This document shows positions 22,076 to 31,362 of a stretch of 64,000 nucleotides of DNA, piece by piece. The notes below the pieces were generated by a model, which was given only the letters and a program-made list of their open reading frames with translations, was not told where the DNA came from and did no database searches. A program made the position numbers and the translations under genes. Origin of the DNA: Kistimonas asteriae (GTDB lineage: Bacteria > Pseudomonadota > Gammaproteobacteria > Pseudomonadales > Endozoicomonadaceae); NCBI RefSeq assembly GCF_018263925.1, contig NZ_JAEVHF010000004.1, positions 186,001-250,000 of the forward strand, in the 5' to 3' direction. How positions within the stretch are numbered: the stretch's first letter is position 1; every line of letters begins with the position of its first letter.

Positions 22076-22702
22076 GTGTCAGGAAAACTGATATCTGCAT
22101 CGCAAGTGAACCAGCAGGATCAAATGGCGCAGGCAGCCAATAACAAACGTCCCATGAATGGTCAGCAGATGATGAAAAAATCTGTTCAGCTGATCAATCA
22201 GGCAGCGGGGGCGTCAAAAAATGTCAACTTCCTCAGTGTGGCAAGTCTTGATGCATTGATGCTCGCCATTATGAGTGAACGTGCAGAAATTCTCGAAGAA
22301 ACCCTTAGGGAGCAGGTGCAGGAAGTCCGGAAAAAGAATGACAAGCTGAAGGAATCGAATCAGATTCTCGCCAAGGCCCGCGCAGCTAAATCCGGTTCCA
22401 AGGAAAGCGTTAAAACGCAGATGCCGGATGAAGTGAAGAAGTTCTTTCACGATAATGATATCGCATGGGAAAAAAAAGGTGCAAAGATAGACCCTAATAA
22501 AACCTACAACCTGAATTCCGCTCAGTGGGATCTTGCCATTGAAAATATGAAAGGCTTCACCGAAAGTCTGACCAGCACCTCTCAGTTAGATATGACCAAG
22601 CTGCAATCGACATCCGGTAAATTTAACCAGACCTTTGAAATGATGTCCCAGTTTGTCGCCAAGTACTATCGGACAGCCGACAACCTTATTAAAAATATTT
22701 GA
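22076..22702 (+). CDS. T3SS filament/tip protein, EspA/SseB-like (SctA candidate)
   Basis: This 208-aa protein starts at a GTG behind a strong CAGGAGGG site. It is predicted to be mostly helical, with a coiled-coil region (about 65-105) and a second helical C-terminus ending in TADNLIKNI. The central QMPDEVKKFF string resembles the QLPDEV segment of EspA, and the C-terminal TESLTSTSQLDMTKLQS resembles the self-assembly helix of EspA/SseB proteins. Its place directly before an LcrH-type chaperone and the translocators is that of SseB in SPI-2 or LcrV in Ysc systems. It probably forms the needle tip or an extracellular filament. Confidence 0.65.
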   Translation: MSGKLISASQVNQQDQMAQAANNKRPMNGQQMMKKSVQLINQAAGASKNVNFLSVASLDALMLAIMSERAEILEETLREQVQEVRKKNDKLKESNQILAKARAAKSGSKESVKTQMPDEVKKFFHDNDIAWEKKGAKIDPNKTYNLNSAQWDLAIENMKGFTESLTSTSQLDMTKLQSTSGKFNQTFEMMSQFVAKYYRTADNLIKNI

Positions 22703-22729
22703 TAATACTTTTGTCATGGAGGACAGGCC

Positions 22730-23212
22730 GTGGAAACAGAACAACAGGATTTTAGCGCGGGTGATTATGAAGGCATGCTGTCGGATTTCCTGAGTCGAGG
22801 CGGTACCTTCAAAGATCTGAAGGATATGAGTGAAGACTCCATGGAGGCGATTTATAGCGTTGCCTATAACCTCTATGAAGGTGGTAAATACGACGATGCC
22901 ATCAAAGTGTTCCAGTTTCTCTGTTTCTATGACCACTATTGCAAGAAATATTTTCTGGGGCTCGGCGCCTGTTTGTTAATGCAAAAGGAATACGACAGAG
23001 CGATTGAAGTCTTTGGTTATGTCTGTGCGATAGATACCACTGATCCACAGGCGATGCTCTATATCGGCGATTGTCATCTGGCTGCCGGTGATTCAGAAGC
23101 TGCCTGTGTTGCGTACCAGGCGGCGGTGGACTGGGCAGGGGATCAAGCGCAGTGGCAGGACGAGAAGCAGCGTGCCCAGGGCATACTGGATAGCCTTAAG
23201 GATGGAGAGTAG
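22730..23212 (+). CDS. T3SS translocator chaperone, SycD/LcrH family
   Basis: This 160-aa class II chaperone is built of TPR repeats. Typical features are the N-terminal LSRGGTFKDLKDMSEDSMEAIYSVAYNLYEGGKYDDAIKVF run and the CFYDHYCKKYFLGLGACL repeat, which matches SycD, LcrH and SscA closely. The GTG start has a GGAGG site 9 bases upstream. It should bind and hold the two translocators encoded next to it until export. Confidence 0.9.
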   Translation: METEQQDFSAGDYEGMLSDFLSRGGTFKDLKDMSEDSMEAIYSVAYNLYEGGKYDDAIKVFQFLCFYDHYCKKYFLGLGACLLMQKEYDRAIEVFGYVCAIDTTDPQAMLYIGDCHLAAGDSEAACVAYQAAVDWAGDQAQWQDEKQRAQGILDSLKDGE

Positions 23213-23217
23213 TCACT

Positions 23218-25056
23218 ATGGCAGATGGGATCAGGGTAGATTCCACAGCGGCGTCGCAGTCAGCGAATAATATACCGCTGGACGGAACAGAAAATGCCAA
23301 AGAAGTGGTTGGTCGAGGGTTTGCTGATGCCAACTCAGTATCGCATCAGGGGCGCCGATCCGTTGATGGGAAGGCGGCCGAGAGAAAGATTGCACTGCCT
23401 CCCCCGCGGCTGACAGCGGCTGATACAACACCCCGGATGTTGCAGGAGGTGGATGGCAGCCTGAAAAATATCAATCCTTATGAAGCACTGGGCGAGCTGT
23501 TTACAGGGCTTCAGGATGATTTGGATGAAGGTGAAGTCGCGACAGGCACAGAAGAAGGCGAGGTTGTAACGGGGCAGAAGCATGCCAAGTCACGAATTCG
23601 CCGACAGAACGTTTTGGCTGAAGCGGTCAAACAGCAGATTGCCAACCCCGGCAAGGCTGACCTGCCGGCACTGGGACAGCTGGCACAAGATGATATTGCA
23701 CATTTCCAGGCCATTGAGCCTAAGAGCGTTAAAACGCTGTCAGATACGGCACTGGATGTCATGGCGCATGTGGGAGCGATTGAGAGCGCCCCTAAAGAGC
23801 TGATGGATGACATTAAGGCCACTGCCACCAAAGCCTTCAATGCGATATTGACCGGCGATGTGGAGGATGCCGCCAGGTGGTTGATGGAGGTACAGACCAA
23901 ACTGCAGGATAACCGCATCAAGTTTGATTCGGAGACGATTCAGGCCAATAAGCTCAGGCAACAGCAGACCCATGAAAATCGCATGGACAAGTTGTTCAAG
24001 CAATTGGAAAAATTGCGTGAAGCTAAAAAGCTGGGGCCACTGATTCAGGCGCTCAGTATTATTGCTCTGCTGGTTACCTATGTTATTGCCGCTGCAACCA
24101 TTATTACTCCGGGAGCCCAGGCTGCCGGCGCCCTGTTATTCGCAGCGGCAGCTGTGATGACTGCCTCCATGGTTATCAGTGAAACGAAAGTGATCAAAGA
24201 TGAAAAGGCCGCATTAGCAGTAAGTATCTCTCTGACCGTGTTGGCTGCGATACTGTCACTCGGTGCTGGTCTGGCGACAACGGCAGGCTCTGGGGCAACA
24301 ACGGTTGCTTCACAGGCAGCCCGAACGGCGGCAGAAACCACAGCGAAAACAGCCGCCAAGGAAGCTGCCAAGGCTGCGTTGAAAGAGGCCGCTAAAGGCG
24401 CTACTGATGATGTGATTAAGGCTGCTGCACGGGAAGCGTCGAAAAAGGTTGCGGAGCGGGTTGCCCGGGAAACGGCAGAAGCCGCGATTACTGAAGGCAT
24501 GAAGCCAATGGCCAAGGAAATCGTGTTCCGGTCTACCCAGAAAGCGGCGGAGAAAGCCGCTAAGAAAGTCACAGATTCGGTTATCAATGAAGCCGTCAAA
24601 GCCTCAACCAAAGCCACTGTCAGAGGGATGACGCAGCAGCAGATGCAACCCACGGTGAATCAGATTACCAATACTGCCAGAAATAGCTTAAGTAACAACG
24701 CAATCAAGAGAATTGGTCAGAATGCTGCTCAAGAAATGACCCGTGAAGTTAAGATGGGAGCGATGTATAAAATTGCACACTATGGCCGTCACAGTGCTCA
24801 ATTTGTCCAGGGGGCAACTATGACGGCTCAGGGCGGCGTTGAGATCAAGTCCACAATCGTGAAAAAAGATGCCGCCGATTTCGGTGCGGATGCTAAAGAG
24901 GATATGGCGCGGCTGGCGCGACTCCAGTTCCTCATGGAAACATTAATGGAAAATATCAGGGAGATTTATGAGCAGCTGACGTCGGGTCAGCAAATAGCGT
25001 CAGATACCCTGAAATCAGCACTGGATACCAAGGGTTCCATTATCAGTCATATCTGA
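23218..25056 (+). CDS. sctE: T3SS major translocator (YopB/SseC-like, SctE)
   Basis: This 612-aa pore-forming translocator candidate has a soluble N-terminal region (to about 265), two hydrophobic segments (about 275-320 and 332-355) typical of YopB, IpaB and SseC, a very Ala/Lys-rich amphipathic stretch (about 360-480) and a helical C-terminus. Residues about 117-262 resemble the same region of the next protein, including the shared RxRRQNVLA string and the RMDKLFKQL end. It starts 5 bp after the chaperone stop, so it belongs to one operon. Confidence 0.85.
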   Translation: MADGIRVDSTAASQSANNIPLDGTENAKEVVGRGFADANSVSHQGRRSVDGKAAERKIALPPPRLTAADTTPRMLQEVDGSLKNINPYEALGELFTGLQDDLDEGEVATGTEEGEVVTGQKHAKSRIRRQNVLAEAVKQQIANPGKADLPALGQLAQDDIAHFQAIEPKSVKTLSDTALDVMAHVGAIESAPKELMDDIKATATKAFNAILTGDVEDAARWLMEVQTKLQDNRIKFDSETIQANKLRQQQTHENRMDKLFKQLEKLREAKKLGPLIQALSIIALLVTYVIAAATIITPGAQAAGALLFAAAAVMTASMVISETKVIKDEKAALAVSISLTVLAAILSLGAGLATTAGSGATTVASQAARTAAETTAKTAAKEAAKAALKEAAKGATDDVIKAAAREASKKVAERVARETAEAAITEGMKPMAKEIVFRSTQKAAEKAAKKVTDSVINEAVKASTKATVRGMTQQQMQPTVNQITNTARNSLSNNAIKRIGQNAAQEMTREVKMGAMYKIAHYGRHSAQFVQGATMTAQGGVEIKSTIVKKDAADFGADAKEDMARLARLQFLMETLMENIREIYEQLTSGQQIASDTLKSALDTKGSIISHI

Positions 25057-25081
25057 TCGGATCAGATGAAGGAGTTCATGG

Positions 25082-26509
25082 ATGAGCATTGATGGCGTTA
25101 CACCTGGAACCGGTGGGGTTCCTCCCGAGAAACTGCCTCCTGAGGGACAGCCGCTCACGTCAAGTAAAACAGTGACTGCCGGTAGCCTGAAAGGCGGTAA
25201 TCTCCAGCTCGGTGAGTCGGTTTCGACACAAAAGCCACAGTCTACCGGTATGCCGAAGCCTGCATTGCAGAGTCCTGCCTCTGAGCCTTCCATGAAGAGC
25301 TACCAAAATACCATGAATGTGTTTAACAGCGTGGCGTTGCAGCTGGATGCTGAGCAGCAGGCGGGTGTGCTGGCAGCACTGGCAGAAGAGCTGGGTGCCG
25401 GTGGTGATGATGGTGAAGGTGGAGTTTTGATTGGGCAAAAAGGTGGTCGGGTGAGACGGCAGAACGTGCTGGCCCGTGAGGTGCGCCTGAAAAATACCAC
25501 GCCGGAACAGGCGAAAGATCTGGCCAACCAGTTGCGAAGCGTAGAGCGGGAACTCACGACGCTGAAGTCGGCTAAACCGGAAGCGTTTGAGCAGACCAAG
25601 ACGGCGATCAGTAAATTCCAGCAAGCCCTGGCAAGTGGTCAGCTGGATGCAGGGGAAGCGGCAGAATTGCTGAAAGATATTCAGCAAAGTATGGAAAATG
25701 GGGCGTTTACCTTTGATCAGTCTAAAAAGACTCATATGGATCGCCTCATGAAGCAACTGAGCCCATTCTCTCCGCCTGACGCGAAGGAAATTAACCTGAA
25801 ATCCACGGACAGTGGATTATCCGCCAAACTGGACAACAAGACGTCTGTTGAGGCTGACTTCAAGAATGGCAAGATGGCACTGAATATTGATGGACAGAAG
25901 GTCGAATACCAGTTTGGCCCGAAAGATACTTTCAAGGCCACGATTAACGGCCAGCCTATGGAGTTTGACCTCCATGAAACCCGGATTCTGACGGATTTCT
26001 TCCAGATCATGTCGCTGTTCCATGAGATGGGGGTTGCCATGCGCAGGGTGCACCGGGAAGGTCGAAACGCCTCTCAGGAAATGGTGGTTGAAAAGATCAA
26101 GATGCAGGCCGAGAAGCAGCGTACAGCAGCCATGCAGCAGTTTGTTGCCGGGATGGTCAGTGCGTCTGCAAAAGTAACAGGCGGCCTGATACAAATGCGT
26201 GGCGCCACGCAGGCCATGAGAGCCCCGCAAGGTCTGGCTGATGCTACGTCCATGCGTTATCGCGGTATTTCCGGGTTGTTCGAAGGTTTAGGCGAAGCTG
26301 GCGCCTCTGTCGCTCGTTACCAGGCGGGTATCACGGAATCTGAAATCACGTTGCTACGTGCTGAAGAAGAACAAGCCCGGTTTACCAAACAAACCGAGCA
26401 GGACCAGATGGAAGTGGCCAAGGAACTGACCAGCAAGGCCAGGGATACCTATATGCAGGTCTGGAACTCGTTCCTGCAGGCTCAGACGAAAATCAGTGGG
26501 AATATCTGA
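25082..26509 (+). CDS. sctB: T3SS minor translocator (YopD/SseD/EspB-like, SctB)
   Basis: This 475-aa protein has an N-terminal linker, the module shared with SctE (about 116-226, containing RVRRQNVLA) and a C-terminal region with FFQIMSLFHEMGVAMRRVHREGR followed by a moderately hydrophobic helix (AAMQQFVAGMVSASAKVTGG) and long coiled coils, as in YopD, SseD and EspB. It lies 25 bp after sctE with a GGAG site. It probably partners SctE in the host-membrane pore. Confidence 0.75.
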   Translation: MSIDGVTPGTGGVPPEKLPPEGQPLTSSKTVTAGSLKGGNLQLGESVSTQKPQSTGMPKPALQSPASEPSMKSYQNTMNVFNSVALQLDAEQQAGVLAALAEELGAGGDDGEGGVLIGQKGGRVRRQNVLAREVRLKNTTPEQAKDLANQLRSVERELTTLKSAKPEAFEQTKTAISKFQQALASGQLDAGEAAELLKDIQQSMENGAFTFDQSKKTHMDRLMKQLSPFSPPDAKEINLKSTDSGLSAKLDNKTSVEADFKNGKMALNIDGQKVEYQFGPKDTFKATINGQPMEFDLHETRILTDFFQIMSLFHEMGVAMRRVHREGRNASQEMVVEKIKMQAEKQRTAAMQQFVAGMVSASAKVTGGLIQMRGATQAMRAPQGLADATSMRYRGISGLFEGLGEAGASVARYQAGITESEITLLRAEEEQARFTKQTEQDQMEVAKELTSKARDTYMQVWNSFLQAQTKISGNI

Positions 26510-26536
26510 TTACCGATAGCGGAATGGATACGTGGC

Positions 26537-27529
26537 ATGTCTATCGATGCGCTAAACAGTGGCTCGGTCAATACGGCAGGCTTAGACGGCTCTGATAAAG
26601 CGGGTAATGGCCGTCCGGTCAGCCCCTTTAACCATTCCCAGTTGGGCAGTGGTAAAGCGCTTATCAACCCGGGTCTTTTTCCAAATGCGGGTGATGTTCA
26701 GGATCTCATGGAGAGCATGAACATTAGGAAAATGATGCCTTCTTCAAATAAGAAAGATGATAAAACTGAAGATGATGATAAGGAAGATATCAGTAAAGCC
26801 CTGGAAACACTCAAAAAGATCACAGAAATAAAAGAAGTCAATCTATCGCCTGAACAACTGACCGATTTACTCCGTGAGTTTAAATCACTTGAAAAAAATA
26901 GCGAACTCAATGAAAGCGCCATAAAGCGTGCACTGGAAGGCATGCCGGGGCAGGATCAGTATGAGGCGTTGGGATTGATCATTGAAAGCTTTAGGGAATC
27001 TGACAGTGATGCCTTGGCCAATAATCTGGCGAATACCCCGGTTATTGATCATAACGGGCAGTCTGTCACTTTTTCTGAAATGAGAAACGGACTACAGGGC
27101 TCGATCAGCCGTGTAGTCGATTTCCAGACGCTAGCAGATGCCTTGCAACATATCCATGATGAAATGAAAGCTGCTGGTGGCTTTTATGAAACGGTACTTG
27201 CCGGTATTGACTGGCTCCGCGCTGGTCTCGTGGTTGAAATGGCCATGATGGAGGGAAGCGGATCTGTATCATCCCTGGGTGATGCCGGTAAACCGACCGC
27301 ACAGGTCGCTGAAAAATTGTTTCTGTCAGGGAATACCGACGGTGCGTTATCGCTTATTCACAGAATTTCTGACAGGAATGAGTTACTGCGGTTACAGGAT
27401 GAAATCAAGCAGGTGCCGCCTAATACACCACATCTGGCGACCGTGCTGGCAGTAATAGAAGAACGGTTGAACCTGCTGCAGCCAGAGGCAGCCAAGAAAT
27501 CTTCGGGACGCTCTGCCTGGAAAGGTTAA
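26537..27529 (+). CDS. T3SS gatekeeper-like protein (SctW/HrpJ candidate)
   Basis: This 330-aa soluble protein has a disordered N-terminus, a charged helical segment (KKDDKTEDDDKEDISKAL) and a helical body. The pattern DQYEALGLIIESFRE, then MRNGLQGSISRVVD, then FYETVLAGIDWLRAGLVVEMA recalls the tandem helical repeats of the YopN, MxiC and HrpJ gatekeepers, and the C-terminal ~70 residues could be the TyeA-like part. The similarity is weak. It could instead be an extra secreted translocon protein; its first residues (MSID) match those of SctB. Confidence 0.45.
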   Translation: MSIDALNSGSVNTAGLDGSDKAGNGRPVSPFNHSQLGSGKALINPGLFPNAGDVQDLMESMNIRKMMPSSNKKDDKTEDDDKEDISKALETLKKITEIKEVNLSPEQLTDLLREFKSLEKNSELNESAIKRALEGMPGQDQYEALGLIIESFRESDSDALANNLANTPVIDHNGQSVTFSEMRNGLQGSISRVVDFQTLADALQHIHDEMKAAGGFYETVLAGIDWLRAGLVVEMAMMEGSGSVSSLGDAGKPTAQVAEKLFLSGNTDGALSLIHRISDRNELLRLQDEIKQVPPNTPHLATVLAVIEERLNLLQPEAAKKSSGRSAWKG

Positions 27530-27596
27530 AACCAGATTGTTGATACGTGGAACGCCATTCCAGTCATTTCCACGAAAGGAGTTACGTTAACCAGCC

Positions 27597-28055
27597 ATGG
27601 ATGCCACACAGTTAATACATATCAGAAAACGGCTGGAAGTTCTGTTTGGCCTCAACACCTTTATCCGCAAGTTTCAGGATGAAGAGCAGGTTGTTGACAA
27701 GTTCCTGAAAGAATCTGACGCGCTGCCCAAACCACAGTTGAAAGAAGGTGTGATCGCGCAGGAAGTGCTGAAGTTGCTGGATCAGCGCTGGGTGTCGGTG
27801 GCTGATACGGAAGTGATTCCTGAAAAAATGGGCGTGCCGGAAGACCTGCTTGCCATTCGTATCTACGTTCTCAACCAGGTACTGGAAGCCTACCGCAAGA
27901 TTCCGGATCAGTATTTCAAGGAAAGTGACCACCGTGAGAATGTACTGGAAGCGGTTCAGGAAGCCCTTGACGATCTGATCGAACAGGAAGAAGACGAAGA
28001 GATGGGTGAAGAGTTCGATGAAGACGATGATGATGATCTGGATTTCGATTTCTGA
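27597..28055 (+). CDS. Small acidic-tailed protein in T3SS operon
   Basis: This 152-aa protein is not recognised. It is predicted helical, and its last 30 residues are almost entirely Asp and Glu (EEDEEMGEEFDEDDDDDLD). Such strongly acidic tails occur in chaperones and binding partners of basic proteins. It lies between the gatekeeper candidate and a CesT-type chaperone, so a T3SS chaperone or regulator role is plausible. An AAAGGAG site precedes the ATG. Confidence 0.6.
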   Translation: MDATQLIHIRKRLEVLFGLNTFIRKFQDEEQVVDKFLKESDALPKPQLKEGVIAQEVLKLLDQRWVSVADTEVIPEKMGVPEDLLAIRIYVLNQVLEAYRKIPDQYFKESDHRENVLEAVQEALDDLIEQEEDEEMGEEFDEDDDDDLDFDF

Positions 28056-28067
28056 ACAGGAGGCGTC

Positions 28068-28445
28068 ATGAGGGATATTGTGGCCAGCGCAGTCGCGGAT
28101 TTTGCCCGTACCATGGATGTGGATAATCTGGAACTGCCTGATAATGGCGATGCCGTCTGTTTTGCTTTTGATAATGCCGGACAGTTTTTCATTGAATACG
28201 ATGATGTGGGTCTTTATCTGTGTCTCGCCCGAGAGGTTCCCGAGTATGATGCGGCCGAGAAGGCTGCCACCGCCTTTCAGCTCTGCCATTATAAAAACAG
28301 CCGGAAATATGACACACAGATGGCCATTAAGGATGGTAATCAGATGATTCTGCTGGCTTATCTGGCGCAGGATCAGGTCACGGGTCCCGAAGTAGAAGCC
28401 GTTTTGCAGCATCTGGTCCTGATACACGATCGTATTCAGGGCTGA
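28068..28445 (+). CDS. T3SS class I chaperone, CesT/SycE-like
   Basis: This 125-aa acidic protein has the fold pattern of CesT-type chaperones: an N-terminal helix (VASAVADFARTMDVDNLEL), beta strands (AVCFAFDNAGQFFIEYDD and YLCLAREVP) and a C-terminal helix (VEAVLQHLVLIHDRIQ). It starts 13 bp after the acidic-tailed gene behind a CAGGAGG site. The cognate effector is unknown; the large repeat protein at 19156 and the gatekeeper candidate are possible clients. Confidence 0.65.
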   Translation: MRDIVASAVADFARTMDVDNLELPDNGDAVCFAFDNAGQFFIEYDDVGLYLCLAREVPEYDAAEKAATAFQLCHYKNSRKYDTQMAIKDGNQMILLAYLAQDQVTGPEVEAVLQHLVLIHDRIQG

Positions 28446-28569
28446 ATGCGATTACCACACTGATTTTTATTTCGAATCAGGCCGTTAGCGGGATATTTTT
28501 TTCTGGACGTAAGTCTTATTGACTAAACTTTTTAAATAACAGTAGCCATTAAAAGTCGAGGCAGTAGTT

Positions 28570-28998
28570 ATGACAACCAATATTAATGGCGTTGGCGGCG
28601 TTACGGAGAAAGGGTTACAGAAGTCCGAAGAACAGGACCTCGAGAAACTCAAAGAACAGGCGGATTCGGACGATACCGCGCAATTTGATGCCTTGATGAA
28701 TGAAGGCGGTATCAAAAGTGAGAGTGACACGAATGTGGCAGGTGAACCGGTGGTGTTCAAGGAAGCCCCTGCCAATGCTGGCGACAAGATCCTCAATGCC
28801 TTCATGGGCATGAAGGACAACATTGAAACACGGCACAGTGACATCAATAAAATGCTGGGCGGCGAAGGTTTCATGTCCATGAAGGACATGATCAGTTCCC
28901 AGCGGGCGATCACTAACCTGACCATGACAGAAGATTTGATCGCCAAGATTGTGGGTAAAGCCACCCAGAATATCGATACCCTGATGAAACAGCAGTAA
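28570..28998 (+). CDS. sctI: T3SS inner rod protein SctI
   Basis: This 142-aa protein has the signature C-terminus of the YscI/PrgJ/HrpB rod family: AITNLTMTEDLIAKIVGKATQNIDTLMKQQ, and an upstream amphipathic segment with AFMGMKDNIETRHSD. It is directly followed by sctJ, sctK and sctL, the Ysc order. A 124-bp AT-rich gap separates it from the chaperone genes, so it may have its own promoter. Confidence 0.85.
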   Translation: MTTNINGVGGVTEKGLQKSEEQDLEKLKEQADSDDTAQFDALMNEGGIKSESDTNVAGEPVVFKEAPANAGDKILNAFMGMKDNIETRHSDINKMLGGEGFMSMKDMISSQRAITNLTMTEDLIAKIVGKATQNIDTLMKQQ

Positions 28999-29048
28999 AC
29001 CAGCAGGGCGACCGGTAAAAACAAGGACGCTTTTACAGGTACATAGCG

Positions 29049-29864
29049 GTGCAAAAATCCAGATTACTAGCCTGCCTGGCATTTATACTGCTGTTGTCGG
29101 GATGTGAGGTGAAACTGTATACGGGGCTGACCGAGCGGGAAGGCAACGACATGCTGGCCATCCTGCTGGAAGGTGGTATCACCGCCCGCAAGGAATTGGA
29201 TAAGGATAAGAACCTGACGCTCTATGTGGGGCAGGATCAGGTGTCCCGATCCATTCGGATGTTGCGCAACAATGGCTTCCCCAAAGATCGCTTTTCGTCC
29301 GTCAATGATATCTTTCCCAAAGATGGCCTGATTTCCTCACCCACCGAAGAACGAGCCCGCTATACCTACGCCATGTCGCAGGAGTTGGCTGCCACGCTGT
29401 CGATGATTGATGGCGTGCTGACGGCCCGGGTGCATGTCGTTTTACCCCAGGATTCCGCCGGAATGCCTGAGGACGCGTTCCCGTCGTCTGCCTCGGTGTT
29501 TATCAAGTACACGCCAGAGCTTGAGCTGGGTGGATTTGTGTCCAAGGTCAAAACACTGGTCGCAAACAGCATCGAAGGACTGAGCCTGGACAAGATTACG
29601 GTTTCACTGTTCCCGTCGGCGCGTATTGAGGGTAAGCCGACAGAAGTCGTCAGTCCGGAGTTATCGACGTTTCTTTCTATTCGGATCAGCCCGGAAAGTA
29701 AGTCTCGCCTTTATCTGTTGCTAGGCAGCCTCCTGATCTTGCTGGTGGGTGTTTCTGCCTTCTGCGGCTGGATCATCTGGCAGAAAATGCAGCGTAAACG
29801 TCAGGGCGGTGACGAAGAGGGTGATGACTTTATGGCGCCCGTTGAACTGGATCGGGAACCGTAA
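29049..29864 (+). CDS. sctJ: T3SS inner-membrane ring lipoprotein SctJ
   Basis: SctJ (YscJ/PrgK family, related to flagellar FliF) forms the inner-membrane ring. The 271-aa protein has a GTG start, a lipoprotein signal ending in LLSGC, the family strings LTEREGNDMLAILL and RVHVVLPQDS, and a C-terminal transmembrane helix (about 222-246). Its place between sctI and sctK is conserved. Confidence 0.95.
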   Translation: MQKSRLLACLAFILLLSGCEVKLYTGLTEREGNDMLAILLEGGITARKELDKDKNLTLYVGQDQVSRSIRMLRNNGFPKDRFSSVNDIFPKDGLISSPTEERARYTYAMSQELAATLSMIDGVLTARVHVVLPQDSAGMPEDAFPSSASVFIKYTPELELGGFVSKVKTLVANSIEGLSLDKITVSLFPSARIEGKPTEVVSPELSTFLSIRISPESKSRLYLLLGSLLILLVGVSAFCGWIIWQKMQRKRQGGDEEGDDFMAPVELDREP

Positions 29865-29870
29865 CCTGTC

Positions 29871-30524
29871 ATGGGCATGCAGCAGCTGGTGCAGTTACTG
29901 GATTTCAACTATGCCCCTGCGGCGTATATCGATGGCAGCTGGTTGCAGCCGCTTGACCATGGTGATGTAGCAGCAGCTTTGTTAGGTAATCCGGTCGCCC
30001 AGCCCTGGATGTCGAAGTTTATTCTTCGTACGTTTAACCTGGCCGATGATGTGGACTTCAACTTTGAAAATGACGTGAAACAAATTGCGTTGTTGGAACG
30101 TCCCAAATTGGCACAAACCGTTTACCATGCCGGGCTGTCATTAAATTCAGCGATGCTGCGAGGTATTGTCAAACGGCAGGAACGCAGCGCCATAGAGGCG
30201 TGTATCGGTGCGGATGCCTTTATGTTTGCGGTCAAGAAAGCGCCCTACATCGCGGGGGCATTGCCGGAAAACTTCCCCTGTGATTTCCAGATTGACTGGA
30301 ATAATCCGGATGAAATGAAAAAACACCTGTTCCGATCCGGTGTGAAACTTTTGGGAACCGTGCTGCGGAAAGAGCCTGAATGCTTTAAGCGTCGTTTGTT
30401 ATTCAAGTTTCCCGTGGCCAGTAAGGAATATTTTTATTCGGCATCTGCCATGCAAAGCAATGACGAGGTGATCCGCCAGGGCGGCATCATGTTGAAAAAA
30501 CTGATGAAAGAGTTTTCAGGATGA
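29871..30524 (+). CDS. sctK: T3SS sorting-platform protein SctK
   Basis: This 217-aa protein has the length, position and general character of YscK/OrgA-type sorting-platform adaptors, which link the C-ring to the inner-membrane rings. It has an N-terminal LVQLLDFNYAPAAYIDGSWL segment and a conserved-looking RRLLFKFP stretch near the end. The family diverges quickly, so the name rests partly on order: it lies 6 bp after sctJ and overlaps sctL by four bases. Confidence 0.75.
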   Translation: MGMQQLVQLLDFNYAPAAYIDGSWLQPLDHGDVAAALLGNPVAQPWMSKFILRTFNLADDVDFNFENDVKQIALLERPKLAQTVYHAGLSLNSAMLRGIVKRQERSAIEACIGADAFMFAVKKAPYIAGALPENFPCDFQIDWNNPDEMKKHLFRSGVKLLGTVLRKEPECFKRRLLFKFPVASKEYFYSASAMQSNDEVIRQGGIMLKKLMKEFSG

Positions 30525-31177
30525 CTATTCGTGTCGTTGGCATTAACCACAATGCGATTCAGTTGCCGCAGGGAACCAAGGTGCTGAAGGCTGCGGAATA
30601 TCAGACTATTGCCCAGCTGGCATCCATGCTGGATATTGCCAGGGAAAGGGCTGATTCCATCATTGAGCAGGCCAGAAAAACCTTTGAAAAGGAAAAGCTG
30701 CGCGGTTTTGATGAAGGCATGATGGAAAGCAAGATAGAGCAGTCTGAACAGATGCTCAAAATGGTCGGCCGCAGCATCAATTACCTGGCGGAAGTCGAAG
30801 GTGAAATGGCAGATATCCTCATGAACGCCGTCAAGAAGATCATTGACGGTTTTGATGATCGGGAGCTGACCGTTGGGCTGATACGCAGTGCGCTGCAGCA
30901 TGTCAGAAATGAGCGGCAGGTCAGTGTTCGTATTCCTCCGGGGCATTATACGTTTGTCAAAGAACGCATTGCCGAGATTCTCGCGGATTATAAAGGGGTT
31001 GGTTTCATTAATCCGGTCTCTGATCCACGGCTGGATTCAGGCAGTTGTATCTTGGAAAGCCAGATTGGTGTGGTAGATGCCAGTATTGATATTCAACTCG
31101 AAGCACTGAAACGACGGTTTGAAAGTATTTCTGCAGAAACCATGGGCGCAATTAAGCGTTCGGAAGCGGATATCTGA
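30521..31177 (+). CDS. sctL: T3SS stator protein SctL
   Basis: This 218-aa protein belongs to the YscL/HrpE/FliH stator family, which holds the ATPase SctN on the sorting platform. It has a long N-terminal coiled coil (about 35-90, including ARERADSIIEQARKTFEKEK) and a C-terminal domain with the family pattern RIPPGHYTFVKERI and DPRLDSGSCILESQIGVVDASID. It is translationally coupled to sctK through an ATGA overlap. The ATPase gene that normally interacts with it is not in the window. Confidence 0.9.
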   Translation: MTIRVVGINHNAIQLPQGTKVLKAAEYQTIAQLASMLDIARERADSIIEQARKTFEKEKLRGFDEGMMESKIEQSEQMLKMVGRSINYLAEVEGEMADILMNAVKKIIDGFDDRELTVGLIRSALQHVRNERQVSVRIPPGHYTFVKERIAEILADYKGVGFINPVSDPRLDSGSCILESQIGVVDASIDIQLEALKRRFESISAETMGAIKRSEADI

Positions 31178-31362
31178 TCGTTTAATCTTCACAATAGTAT
31201 GTGCTCCCCAGTATTATTTTTCTTCTGTTTATGTAATTGCTAGATGAATTAAAGTTTCATTTCTTCGGCGATTACAAAGCCTATTCTTCTCCCGATATCC
31301 TCTTTTTTAGGGTTGCCCTATTCAATTAACCCGTTGTCGCTTTAAACAGGGAGTAATATATC

